Positions 16,778 through 25,303 of a stretch of 64,000 bases of DNA are shown here, piece after piece. Below the pieces are notes generated by a model, which had not been told where the DNA came from, did not search any database, and saw only the letters and a list, made by a program, of their open reading frames with translations. The number at the start of each line of letters is the position of its first letter. Position 1 is the stretch's first letter. The position numbers were made by a program, and so were the translations under genes. The stretch lies in NCBI RefSeq assembly GCF_022179805.1, contig NZ_BPUO01000021.1:24889-88888 (forward strand), written 5' to 3'. This DNA comes from Cupriavidus pauculus. Lineage in GTDB: Bacteria > Pseudomonadota > Gammaproteobacteria > Burkholderiales > Burkholderiaceae.

Positions 16778-19198
16778 TTACATGTCGAACTGCGCCGACA
16801 GCCAGACCGTACGCGGCCGGCCAGGCCAAGCACCATTGATGCTCGGATCACCCGCTGCCCAGTAGCGTTTGTCCGTCAGGTTCTGGACCGTCAGCGCGAA
16901 CGTCGTGCGGTAGCTGGCGATCTTCGTCGTGTAACGGACGCCTGCGTCAAAGCGGGTATAGCCCGACATCCAGCTCGTGTTCTGGGCATTCAGTGCGCGA
17001 CGACCCACGTAGTACACGCCGCCATTGACGCTCAGGCCCGGGAGGGCGGCGATTCGGTAGTCCAGGTACGTACTCGCCTGGAAGTTCGGCACGTCGGCGA
17101 TGCGCTTGCCTGCCACGGACGGATCGCCGGGGTTGTCGGCTTCGGTATGAAGGAAGGCGAGTCCGCTCACGATCGACAGTCCGCTGCCAATTCGTCCGTT
17201 TGCCGTCAGCTCCAGCCCCTGGTGACGCTGCGTGCCGCCCTGCACCGTGAAGTGATCCGAATTGACGTACTGCAGCGTCTTCTCCAGACGGAAGATTGCA
17301 CCGGTCAGCAGCAGATTGTCGTTCACGCGTGACTTGACACCAAACTCATACTGCTTGGTCTTGAGCGGCGCAAGGTTTTCGCCCGCGTTATTGGTGTCGT
17401 AGCCGGCCGGTCCCAGCTGCTCGAAGCCTTCCGCATAGCTGACATAGGTCGACAGGCTGGGCAGCGGCTTGAAGGTCAGTGCAAAGGATGGCGCGTTGAC
17501 GCTGGCTTCCTGCGTCGTGTTCTTGCCCGATGCCGGGTAACTGTCGTTCTTGTAGCGGATACGGCGCAGGCCGAGCAGCACGTCCCACTTCGGCGTCAGC
17601 GAGATCACATCACTCACGAACACGCTCGGCTGGAAGTTCTTCGAGGTGTTGTGTTTCGGGAACGTGAGATTGGACGGCGCCGGCGAGTAGACGGGTTGGT
17701 AGATATTGCCGACCGTCGTGTCCAGCACCGTGAAGCCCGATTCGACCGCCTCGAAGTGACGCGTCGAGACGCCTGCCACAAGCTGGTGTCCAATCGGTCC
17801 GGTCTTGAATTGGCCGGTGACGTACGTGTCGGTGGACAGCACCCGGAAGTTCTGGTCCGGGTTCAGGTAGATGTCGCCAGAAAGGATGTCGCCGTTCCGC
17901 GCCACGTTGTAGATGTCCGGAAACGCCGCCACCCGGGCGTTGTAGGACTGGGCCACGCGGCTGGTGACCTTCCAGTTGTCATTGAAGCGGTAGTTGAAAT
18001 CCGCGCCAATGTTGTAGGTCTTGGTCTCGTACTGCAGCCAGGGCTGGCCAAGCAGAATCCGGGGATTGACCGGCGAAGGCAGTGTGCCGTCGGGATAGGG
18101 CCCGATGGCAGGTTGCGCGGCGATCTTCCGGTTCTGATAGTCGAAATTCAACTGCAGCAACGCCTGGGGCGTGATGGCCCAGTCGAATGCACCCGCGATG
18201 AAGGTGCGCGACGTATCGCCGTTGTGCCCGAAGTTGCCCAGCTTTTCGCCTGCGACATTGAACCGGTAGCCGAAGCGGCCATCCCCCAGCGGGCCGCCGA
18301 TGTCCGCGCTGGCGTAGTAGCCGTCGTGGTCGCGAATGCCGGTCTTGACGCTGGCAAAGCGGTCGCGGGTCGGACGCTTGATAACGTAGTTGATGGTGCC
18401 GCCGGGCGAGTTGATGCCGTAGAGGAAGCCGGACGGGCCTTTCAGAACGTCGATCTGCTCGATGTTTTCAAGCGGAATTTCGTAGTACGGGGCGACCGAC
18501 ATGCCGTCCCGCCGGATCGTGTTGGTCCAGTCCACGAAGAAGCCGCGAATCCGCACGGTTTCGTAGGCGCCTGCCTGGGTCGCGTCCTGGATCGACGGGT
18601 CGTTCTTGAGCACGTCCATCAACGTTCTTGCGTCCTGGCTGTTCATCAGTTCGGCGTTGTAGGACTGCACGGAGAAGGGCACCTCTTCCGGTTGCCGCTC
18701 GCCGAGCGCGCCCATGTTGATGCCGGGGCTGGCGAACAATGCCGGGCGGCTGCCCTGTACTTCGACGGTCGGGAGTATCGCTTCCGAACTCTTGGGGGCG
18801 GAGGCGGGCGGGGTGGTGGTCGCCTCCGGGGCGCCGATGGCGTACGACTGGCCGCCTACGTTGCGTGCAGCCATGCCGCTACCCACCAGCAGCTTGTCCA
18901 GTGCATCGGGTACGGAGAGCTTGCCGTTCACGGCAGGCGCCTGGCGCTGCTGAGCCACGTCCGTCGCGTAGACGATATGTGCCCCCGATTGACGCTGCAG
19001 TGCGCGGAGGGCCTGATCCAGCGGCTGCGCCGGAATGTTGATGTCGTAGGCCTGGCTTTGCGCGATGGCATGGGTGGCGACGACTGCCATTGACGCGGCG
19101 GCCACCAGTCTCAGTGCGCACGAGCCAAGCCCGGCTCCCCGGGCGCTGAAAATACCTGAAATCACGATTTCCCCTGTAATGCTGGTTCTTGGAAGCAC
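16778..19198 (-). CDS. TonB-dependent siderophore receptor with STN signalling domain (module C)
   Basis: An 806-residue FecA/FpvA-type receptor. The signal peptide ends near THAIAQ. The STN domain lies at about 50-120 (YDINIPAQPLDQALRALQRQ, then LSVPDALDKLLVGSG). The plug contains LPTVEVQGSRP, GAYETVRIRGFFVDW and IEQIDVLKGPSGFLYGINSP, then GGTINYVIKRP. The barrel ends in RPRTVWLSAQFDM. It follows the module C sigma and FecR genes on the same strand with a 71-bp gap, so it is their cognate sensor. It is less similar to the module B receptors than they are to each other. Confidence 0.93.
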   Translation of the reverse strand: MLPRTSITGEIVISGIFSARGAGLGSCALRLVAAASMAVVATHAIAQSQAYDINIPAQPLDQALRALQRQSGAHIVYATDVAQQRQAPAVNGKLSVPDALDKLLVGSGMAARNVGGQSYAIGAPEATTTPPASAPKSSEAILPTVEVQGSRPALFASPGINMGALGERQPEEVPFSVQSYNAELMNSQDARTLMDVLKNDPSIQDATQAGAYETVRIRGFFVDWTNTIRRDGMSVAPYYEIPLENIEQIDVLKGPSGFLYGINSPGGTINYVIKRPTRDRFASVKTGIRDHDGYYASADIGGPLGDGRFGYRFNVAGEKLGNFGHNGDTSRTFIAGAFDWAITPQALLQLNFDYQNRKIAAQPAIGPYPDGTLPSPVNPRILLGQPWLQYETKTYNIGADFNYRFNDNWKVTSRVAQSYNARVAAFPDIYNVARNGDILSGDIYLNPDQNFRVLSTDTYVTGQFKTGPIGHQLVAGVSTRHFEAVESGFTVLDTTVGNIYQPVYSPAPSNLTFPKHNTSKNFQPSVFVSDVISLTPKWDVLLGLRRIRYKNDSYPASGKNTTQEASVNAPSFALTFKPLPSLSTYVSYAEGFEQLGPAGYDTNNAGENLAPLKTKQYEFGVKSRVNDNLLLTGAIFRLEKTLQYVNSDHFTVQGGTQRHQGLELTANGRIGSGLSIVSGLAFLHTEADNPGDPSVAGKRIADVPNFQASTYLDYRIAALPGLSVNGGVYYVGRRALNAQNTSWMSGYTRFDAGVRYTTKIASYRTTFALTVQNLTDKRYWAAGDPSINGAWPGRPRTVWLSAQFDM

Positions 19199-19269
19199 CC
19201 GAATCGGGTAGCTCAGGGGTTGGCGTCTGTCGCCACGGCGATGTTGATGTCGGTTACGAAATAATTCTG

Positions 19270-20136
19270 CTATCGCTTCGAGATGGTGATCGTGCCATCG
19301 GCGAGTCGCGTCACCGCGACGGGAAGGATGACCGGCAGCGTGTCGATGAAGGGCTCAAGTCGGCTGATGTCGAAGTCGCCGGACAGCCGCAGGGCGCCGA
19401 TGTCGTCGTCGCGCATCCGTATCGGTGCCGTCCTGTAGCGCTGAAGCTCGGCCACCAACTGCCGCAATGGCGTACCGTCCAACACCAGGCGGCCGTTGGC
19501 CCATGCCGCACTGTCGGCGTGTGCGGCGCGCTCGGCCATGGCGCCATCGGCGGTGACGGCGACGGCCCGGCCTGCCAGCAGCGGCTGCGCTTGCGGAACG
19601 CTGGTGGTGGATACGGCCACCTCGTCCTCCAGCACCGAAACGTCGACGGCGCGAGCCGGGTCATCCGGGTGGCGGCGAACATTGAACACCGTGCCGATAT
19701 CGAGGACGGTCGTATTGCCGGCTTGCACGATGAACTTGCGCCATCCGTGCGAGACCGTGAAACGGGCCTCTCCCTGCTCCAGGCGGATGCGCTGGCTGCG
19801 CAAGTGGTTTTCCACGACAGCCACAGAATTGGTATTGAGCTGGATGGTCGAGCCGTCGCGGAGCGTCCAGGTCGTTCGTTCGCCGATGCGCGTGGCAATC
19901 TGGGTCGACTGCCATGCCGGGTCCAGTGTCCACAACGCGGCAGTCACCGCGCAGATGGCGGCGACCGTGGTCCCAGCGGCACGCCTGCGCCGACGCTGGC
20001 CATCGGCGCGCGCCTGCTTGAGCAATGCATCCTTGCTCGGGTAATGCCCGATGAGCGCTTCCTTGAACGACGCCAGGGGATCGCTGGATTTGGTGGGGTG
20101 CCGGGGCGACCCGGGCGGATCAACGCGGTTCTTCAT
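19270..20136 (-). CDS. FecR-family sigma-regulator protein (module C), short N-terminus
   Basis: A 288-residue FecR-like protein from ATG 20136; a GTG at 20142 is an alternative. One membrane segment lies near RAAGTTVAAICAVTAALWTL, followed by a FecR domain (RIGERTTWTLRDGSTIQLNT) and a C-terminal domain with LRLSGDFDISRLEPFIDTLP. The usual N-terminal DUF4880 sigma-binding region with its W-LxP motif is not recognisable; a shorter helical SFKEALIGHYPSKDALLKQA takes its place. It overlaps the sigma gene by 17 bp, so the two are coupled. Confidence 0.85.
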   Translation of the reverse strand: MKNRVDPPGSPRHPTKSSDPLASFKEALIGHYPSKDALLKQARADGQRRRRRAAGTTVAAICAVTAALWTLDPAWQSTQIATRIGERTTWTLRDGSTIQLNTNSVAVVENHLRSQRIRLEQGEARFTVSHGWRKFIVQAGNTTVLDIGTVFNVRRHPDDPARAVDVSVLEDEVAVSTTSVPQAQPLLAGRAVAVTADGAMAERAAHADSAAWANGRLVLDGTPLRQLVAELQRYRTAPIRMRDDDIGALRLSGDFDISRLEPFIDTLPVILPVAVTRLADGTITISKR

Positions 20137-20785
20137 CGGCACAATCCGTTGGCGCGGTGGCGGATGCCTGCTGCGGTGTCACGCCGAAATCCAGCAAGGG
20201 GCGCAAGGTAGCCATCGCGCGCATGACGTGGCGGGCGACCATGTTCCTTGAAATACCCAGCGCATCGGCAATGTCGGCCTGGGGCATGTCATGAAGTCTG
20301 TGAAGCAGAAAGACCTGCTGGCACCGGGGCGGCAAGGCGTCGATGGCCCGGCGAATGAGATCGAACTGCTGGCGCCAGAGGATCTGTTCCTGCGGGCTGA
20401 TCGTGTGGATGACGTCGGCATGGTGCGTGCCGGCTTCCGCGACGATGCTGGCGTGGCCGGCCTCCGCACGCACGCGGTCGATGGCGCGATAGAGCGACGC
20501 GCGACGGAGTAGCGCCAACGGTTGACGTGCCGTTGTCCGGCTGGGGCGCTCCAGCAGTTGCAGGCAAAGGTCATGCACGACGTCCCGCGCGAACGCGCGA
20601 CCCGAGAAGCGGCGGCGCACGTGATCGACCAGGTCCTCGTAGTGTCGGACCAGCGTCATCAGCAAGGTCTGGTTCTCGGGAAGTGGCGTCACGGGTGCGG
20701 AGCAGGCTGGCTTGGGTACGTCGCCATCAACATCTGCAGGCCCGACGCGGCGGGTTGACCAGAAAGGCCGGAGCCGCGTCGGCAC
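20120..20785 (-). CDS. FecI-like ECF RNA polymerase sigma factor (module C)
   Basis: An ECF sigma factor of up to 221 residues from GTG 20785. The conserved part begins at MTLVRHYEDLVDHVRRRFSG, whose ATG (20659) would give 179 residues, close to the family norm; neither start has a strong ribosome site. Region 2 includes FARDVVHDLCLQLLER. Region 4 reads QQVFLLHRLHDMPQADIADA then LGISRNMVARHVMRAM. It sits between the DUF4198 gene (6 bp upstream) and its FecR, all on the minus strand. Confidence 0.85.
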   Translation of the reverse strand: MPTRLRPFWSTRRVGPADVDGDVPKPACSAPVTPLPENQTLLMTLVRHYEDLVDHVRRRFSGRAFARDVVHDLCLQLLERPSRTTARQPLALLRRASLYRAIDRVRAEAGHASIVAEAGTHHADVIHTISPQEQILWRQQFDLIRRAIDALPPRCQQVFLLHRLHDMPQADIADALGISRNMVARHVMRAMATLRPLLDFGVTPQQASATAPTDCADEEPR

Positions 20786-20791
20786 TACTCA

Positions 20792-21520
20792 TCAATGAGG
20801 CTGCGACGATCCCCATTGGGTCGGCACCTGGGTGGCCGGACCTTGCGCGACGTTGACGGTGGCGGTCATGCGATGACGCAGGGCCGTATAGGCCACCCCG
20901 TTGAACTGTCCCGGGGTCTTCTCCAGATGCACCACGTGCAGGATGTACTGGCCGTGCCACGGGAATTCGAAGTGCACCAGGCCGTCCTTGCCGGTCGTGG
21001 CCTCACGGGTCCAGGCATTGGGCGCGATGATGCGTACGTCCGTGCTGGCAAGCGGCGCGCCCTGGAACACCACGCGGTATTCGCCGCGCTTGCCGGTGGG
21101 CAGGATGTCGAGCGTCATGGCTTGTGCATCGGGCTGAACCGTCGCACCGATAAAGCGCGCATAGAACATGGGCTTGACGATGCCGATACCGGCGCGGGTC
21201 CAGTCCTTGACCTCGTAGGCAGCTTCGGTCGCCACGACGGCCGTGCCACGTGCCGGTGCCGCGAACGCGAATCCGCCAGCTTCGCGCTTGGCCTGGATGT
21301 CGCTTGCCTGGCCGGCGCTGTTCACGCTACGGATGACGGGCGCCGGCATCTCGTCGAGGCGGCCAGGCGAGCGCTCACGCAGCATCTCCTCGTACTCGCC
21401 AAAGTAGAGATGTCCGCCGGCCTTGTCCTGTTCCAGCCAGAGGTAGTGGGCTTGCGCCGCGGCTGGGGCCAGGACAGCCAGCACCAGGGCAAGGCGCGAC
21501 AGAAAGGTGTGACGTTTCAT
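20792..21520 (-). CDS. Exported DUF4198-family protein
   Basis: A 242-residue protein with a signal peptide (MKRHTFLSRLALVLAVLAPA, cleaved near AQA) and the DUF4198 opening HYLWLEQDKAGGHLYFGEYE. A beta-rich C-terminal half includes GKRGEYRVVFQGAPLASTDV and WHGQYILHVVHLEKTPG. Related proteins accompany metal uptake systems (nickel/cobalt, iron) in many proteobacteria, but the biochemical role is not established. It lies 7 bp downstream of a TonB receptor gene and 6 bp upstream of the module C sigma, so it is embedded in an iron-type operon. A periplasmic or membrane-peripheral location is expected. Confidence 0.82.
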   Translation of the reverse strand: MKRHTFLSRLALVLAVLAPAAAQAHYLWLEQDKAGGHLYFGEYEEMLRERSPGRLDEMPAPVIRSVNSAGQASDIQAKREAGGFAFAAPARGTAVVATEAAYEVKDWTRAGIGIVKPMFYARFIGATVQPDAQAMTLDILPTGKRGEYRVVFQGAPLASTDVRIIAPNAWTREATTGKDGLVHFEFPWHGQYILHVVHLEKTPGQFNGVAYTALRHRMTATVNVAQGPATQVPTQWGSSQPH

Positions 21521-21527
21521 GGTGTCC

Positions 21528-23690
21528 TCACTGGAAGCGATAACGGGCCGTCAGCATCGCGCTGCGCTTGTCGCCGGGCAGGGCGCCCGAGAACGTCGGC
21601 GAGACGTAGTAGGTCTTGTCGGTCAGGTTGCGCAGGTTCAGCGTCACGTCGAACTTCTTCTGGCGATAGTAGATCGCGGCATCGAGCACCACATACGACG
21701 GCACCTGGTACAGGTTCAGCGTATCGGCGTAGCTGTCGCCCTTGTAGGTCAGGCCCAGGCCCACGCCCCAGCCATGCAGCGCCTGCTGCTGGAAGTCGTA
21801 GGTGGTCCAGATGCGGCCGCCGGTGCGGGCCACGCCGGCCGGACGCGTGCCGGCGATGCTGCGGTTGTTCACGCCCATGATGGCGTTGGACGCCAGCGCG
21901 TTCGATTCGACTTCCACGTTCTGCAGCACGAAGTTGGCCAGGATGGTCCAGCCCGGCATCGGCAGGGCAGACAGCTCCAGTTCCACGCCACGGCTCTTGT
22001 CGCGGCCATCGGGCGTCGGGCTCAGTGCGCCCGGCAGCGTGATGTAGTAGTTCTTGCGCGTGGTTTCGAACAGCGACACATTCGTGTTCAGCTTGCCTTC
22101 CAGGAATTCGGCCTTGACGCCGATTTCCTTCTGCAGGGCCTTTTCGGGTTCGGTCGACAGCGCCGCCGGTTCCGTCGAAACGTTGATGAACTTGCTGGTC
22201 GAAACGCCCGCGTAGAACGACAGCGCGCGCGTGGGCTGCCAGACACCGCCGAGCGAGCCGGAGGTCAGGTTCTGGGTATCGCCGATCGAACGGAAGGCCG
22301 TGCCCTGCGTGCCGACGTCGCTGAACTTGACGTTATCGTTACGCACCGCGCCGCGCAGCTTGAAGTGCTCGCCAAAGGCCAGCTGGTCCTGCAGGTAGAC
22401 GCCAAAGTCTTCCTGCTTGAGCACGCGGTTGAACCCCTGGGCGGGCACGGCCGGAATGCCGGCCAGCGTCGTTTCGGGGACGATCGGGGCGTTGATGTCG
22501 AGGATGTTGGGCAGGTTGTAGCCCGTGCGCACCGTGTTGATGTGGGTGTCCGAGTACTCCAGGCCGAACAGCACGGTGTGGTCGACCGGGCCGGTGCGGG
22601 TTTTCCAGACCAGCTCGTTCTGGGCCAGGATGAAGTGGCCGTCGTCGAGCTGGGTCCGTGCGTTGCGGCCCGTCATCTGGTTCTGCGCATTGCCGCCGTT
22701 GCCGCCGGCATTGCGGGTCATGTTGAGCGAGCGTTCGTCGTAGATGAACGCCGTCCGCATGGTCAGCGACGGGTCGAGGCGCCAGTCGTGGCTGACGGTG
22801 ACGCGGTCGATGAGCTGGCGGGTGTCGTTGAACGGGCTGTAGTAGCGCGCGTCGCGCGGCGCGCCGGCGATCTTGCCCTGGTTGTTGAAGATGATGCCGT
22901 AGTTGTCCGGGACGATGTTGATGTCGCGGTGGTCGTAGTCGATCGACAGCGTCTTGTTGGTGTCGTAGGCCCAGCTGAACGACGGGGAGACTTCGCGGAT
23001 GTCGCGGCCCAGGCCACGGTAGCCGTCGCTCTTCTCGTAGTCGGCGATCAGGCGGGTGCTGACCTGCGAGCTGACCGGTCCGCCCACGTCCACGTAGGTG
23101 CCCCAGGTGCCGAAGCTGCCGCCAAAGGCGCCAACCTCGGCGCTGAACTTCGACAGCGGCGGCTTGGTGACGATGTTCACCGTGCCGCCCGGCTGGCCGG
23201 ACCCATAGAGCGCGGAGCCCGGGCCCTTGAGCACTTCGATGCGGTCCACGTCATACATCGTGCGGTAGTAGCCGTTCTGGCTCGGGCCATCGAGGTAGCC
23301 GTCGCGCAGGAAGCGCATGGCCAGGCCGCGGATCGTGTAGTTGTTGGCAAAGCCATAGCCACCGGCAAGCTGGGGCTGCACACCGGCCGAGTTCTGCAGG
23401 GCGTAATTCAGGTCGATCGCGCCCTGGTCCCGCAACACATCTTCCGGAATCACGGTGATGGCGGCTGGGATGTCGCGCAGCGGCGTATCGGTCTTGGTGC
23501 CGGTGGTGGTGCGCTCGTTCGGGTTGCCGGGCAGCGTCTTGCCGCCGGTGACGGTCACGGCCGGCAGCGTCTGCTCGGAAGGATTCGACTGGGCCAGTGC
23601 GGCGACGGGCAAGCCCGCGATCAGGGCAGACGCCAGGGTGGCGATGACAGTAGGGCGTGACGCGTGACCGCGATGGGCAGGACGGGACAT
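21528..23690 (-). CDS. TonB-dependent siderophore receptor without STN domain
   Basis: A 720-residue outer-membrane receptor. The signal peptide ends near VAALAQ. The plug starts with LPAVTVTGGKTLPG and includes IPAAITVIPEDVLRDQGAID, VDRIEVLKGPGSALYGSGQP and GGTVNIVTKPP. The barrel ends in RSAMLTARYRFQ, with the expected C-terminal aromatic residue before Gln. There is no signalling domain, so it imports but does not itself signal. It heads an apparent minus-strand run: receptor, DUF4198, sigma, FecR, receptor. A Fur-box-like site lies about 105 bp upstream at 23796. Confidence 0.93.
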   Translation of the reverse strand: MSRPAHRGHASRPTVIATLASALIAGLPVAALAQSNPSEQTLPAVTVTGGKTLPGNPNERTTTGTKTDTPLRDIPAAITVIPEDVLRDQGAIDLNYALQNSAGVQPQLAGGYGFANNYTIRGLAMRFLRDGYLDGPSQNGYYRTMYDVDRIEVLKGPGSALYGSGQPGGTVNIVTKPPLSKFSAEVGAFGGSFGTWGTYVDVGGPVSSQVSTRLIADYEKSDGYRGLGRDIREVSPSFSWAYDTNKTLSIDYDHRDINIVPDNYGIIFNNQGKIAGAPRDARYYSPFNDTRQLIDRVTVSHDWRLDPSLTMRTAFIYDERSLNMTRNAGGNGGNAQNQMTGRNARTQLDDGHFILAQNELVWKTRTGPVDHTVLFGLEYSDTHINTVRTGYNLPNILDINAPIVPETTLAGIPAVPAQGFNRVLKQEDFGVYLQDQLAFGEHFKLRGAVRNDNVKFSDVGTQGTAFRSIGDTQNLTSGSLGGVWQPTRALSFYAGVSTSKFINVSTEPAALSTEPEKALQKEIGVKAEFLEGKLNTNVSLFETTRKNYYITLPGALSPTPDGRDKSRGVELELSALPMPGWTILANFVLQNVEVESNALASNAIMGVNNRSIAGTRPAGVARTGGRIWTTYDFQQQALHGWGVGLGLTYKGDSYADTLNLYQVPSYVVLDAAIYYRQKKFDVTLNLRNLTDKTYYVSPTFSGALPGDKRSAMLTARYRFQ

Positions 23691-23795
23691 TGAAGTAGGA
23701 CGGTTGAGGTCGGAAATTCGGGTGCAACGGCGCGCGACGCGCCGGCATGCTGGCTGGTGGCCCGCTTCAATCAGCGCGGGGCAGTCAGAAGAAAC

Positions 23796-23813
23796 CTAAT
23801 GGGAATCATTCGC
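23796..23813 (-). promoter_or_regulatory. Fur-box-like site upstream of TonB receptor gene
   Basis: CTAATGGGAATCATTCGC contains the inverted AATG-N5-CATT arrangement typical of Fur sites. It sits 106-123 bp upstream of the minus-strand receptor start. Confidence 0.55.
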
Positions 23814-23980
23814 AGCAACAATCCGACAAGTGCACTTCCTGACCTTTGTCCCGTGGAAACCGACCATTTGCCGGGCGGATTCTGATGAACTTTTGCAACA
23901 CGGGACATGTGTCCTGTATGACATAAGTGAAATAAAAGGCGCTTTTATTGTTGGCTGATCTCACAGAACCTCTTTCGTCT

Positions 23981-23999
23981 TAAGTGAGAATCAGTTACA
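23981..23999 (+). promoter_or_regulatory. Fur-box-like site, copy 2 of an exact 19-bp repeat
   Basis: TAAGTGAGAATCAGTTACA is identical to 10298-10316. It lies 67-85 bp upstream of the LuxR-type gene, so the same regulator probably controls this gene and the module B sigma. Confidence 0.55.
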
Positions 24000-24065
24000 T
24001 TTTGGGCTGCCTTTGGGCGCCGACACGCACGGCGACGGGGCGCCAACGTCCCCAAGCTTGCGACA

Positions 24066-24575
24066 ATGCCCACTAAACTTGCCTTCCTGCTGATCGTTTT
24101 TCCCGCATATCAGGCGTGGGATCTGTACCAGCTATTCCATAGCGGTGCCGACTTCCACGTGATCACGGAAGCCTTTGCGACATTGGCGTTTGTCGCCATT
24201 CTTTATGTCGTGATTCGGGAGCGCCGCCGTGCGGCAAGGGAATTCGCCAGTCTCAAGGCGTCGGCCGAGGCGGCCCAGCGGGCGGTGAGCGAGCGTGACG
24301 AGGCATCCAAGGAATCGACGCGGCATTTCCTGCAGTCGATGCAGCAACAGTTCGATGCCTGGAGGCTGACGCCTTCGGAAAAGGACGTGGCGCTGCTTCT
24401 GGTGAAGGGGCTTTCGCTCGAAGAGATTGCCCAGGCGCGCGAGTGCGGCGCCAAGACAGTCCGCCAGCATGCGGCCAATGTGTACGCAAAGGCGAAGCTC
24501 AATGGGCGCCACCAGCTGGCTGCCTATTTCCTGGAAGACCTGCTGGTAGCGCCGAGCCCTCAGCTTGCGCGCTGA
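24066..24575 (+). CDS. Membrane-anchored LuxR-type HTH regulator
   Basis: A 169-residue protein with an unusual layout. Two hydrophobic segments at about residues 3-20 and 33-50 (KLAFLLIVFPAYQAWDLYQL; ALAFVAILYVVI-like) are followed by a charged coiled-coil stretch (about 52-95, rich in Glu/Arg/Ala). A C-terminal LuxR/GerE helix-turn-helix spans about 100-160: LTPSEKDVALLLVKGLSLEE, then CGAKTVRQHAANVYAKAKLN. There is no receiver or autoinducer domain. Such proteins may sense membrane or envelope state. Placement next to siderophore receptors and downstream of a Fur-like repeat suggests an iron-related role (inference). Confidence 0.82.
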   Translation: MPTKLAFLLIVFPAYQAWDLYQLFHSGADFHVITEAFATLAFVAILYVVIRERRRAAREFASLKASAEAAQRAVSERDEASKESTRHFLQSMQQQFDAWRLTPSEKDVALLLVKGLSLEEIAQARECGAKTVRQHAANVYAKAKLNGRHQLAAYFLEDLLVAPSPQLAR

Positions 24576-24589
24576 CTGAGCCGAACTGC

Positions 24590-25300
24590 TTACTTCCGGG
24601 CTGGCTGCGCCGCCCAATCGACCGTGGCGTCGAACAGCCGCATGCCTTCGGCTGACAGGTTGGTGAACGTCTCGTTACCCAGGAAGAACATCACGCGTCG
24701 TGCCGGCGCGATGGACTCGTAGTCCATGGTCGCCCCTCTCTCATAGGTGAAGACCGCCGCCTTGTCCGGCTGCCCGTAGAGCGTGGCGATCGTGCTCGCG
24801 CCGAGTCCCGGCTTTCCCCAGCTCATGCCGGCTTGCTTCTGATAGACGTTCACCACGCCCGGCGCCAGCCCTGCTGCGGCCGGGTGCGGGGCGTTCACAA
24901 GCCAGACGTAGCGCTTGCGCGCAGCCTCTCCGAAGTCGGTATCGTGCCGCTTGCCGGTCATTGCCAGATCGTCGAGGTAGTCGTTCTCCCACGTCACGAT
25001 GGGAACGGCAAGCTGCCGCCATCCACCCTTCATCGACTTGGCCGATATCGTCGACGACAGGATCACGCAATCGACGTCCGCGACGGCATCGGGCGCGATG
25101 TCCTGGTTGAACAGCTCCACGCGATAGCCGCGTGACTCCAGATGTGCCTTGACCCGCTGGTCCACGACGGCGCTCGGTCCTCCCGCCTGGGTCACCAGCG
25201 CGATCTTGCGATCGGCGGCACTGGCGGGGGCGGCGCAGACCGCTGCCGCCGCAATCAGGGCCGCCAGGGTCCGGCGGCATGCTTGGGTTGGCTTGCGCAT
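24590..25300 (-). CDS. Exported ThuA/class I glutamine-amidotransferase-like protein
   Basis: A 236-residue protein with a signal peptide (LAALIAAAAVCAAPASAA) and a flavodoxin-like alpha/beta core beginning RKIALVTQAGGPSAVVDQRV. Further marks are ADVDCVILSSTISAKSMKGG, PIVTWENDYLDDLAMTG and a late RRVMFFLGNETFTNLSAEG. This pattern resembles ThuA-like proteins, which share the class I amidotransferase fold but lack a proven common activity. Its ATG lies 3 bp from the TonB receptor stop, so it is the last gene of that operon and should act in the periplasm. The role in iron uptake is unknown. Confidence 0.7.
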   Translation of the reverse strand: MRKPTQACRRTLAALIAAAAVCAAPASAADRKIALVTQAGGPSAVVDQRVKAHLESRGYRVELFNQDIAPDAVADVDCVILSSTISAKSMKGGWRQLAVPIVTWENDYLDDLAMTGKRHDTDFGEAARKRYVWLVNAPHPAAAGLAPGVVNVYQKQAGMSWGKPGLGASTIATLYGQPDKAAVFTYERGATMDYESIAPARRVMFFLGNETFTNLSAEGMRLFDATVDWAAQPARK

Positions 25301-25303
25301 TGG

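Larger units (their letters stand above)
23691..24065. promoter_or_regulatory. Divergent control region with two Fur-box-like sites
   Basis: This 375-bp gap lies between a minus-strand TonB receptor and the plus-strand LuxR-type gene. It contains Fur-like sites at 23796-23813 and 23981-23999 and an AT-rich stretch around 23925-23960. I see no gene inside it. Confidence 0.55.
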
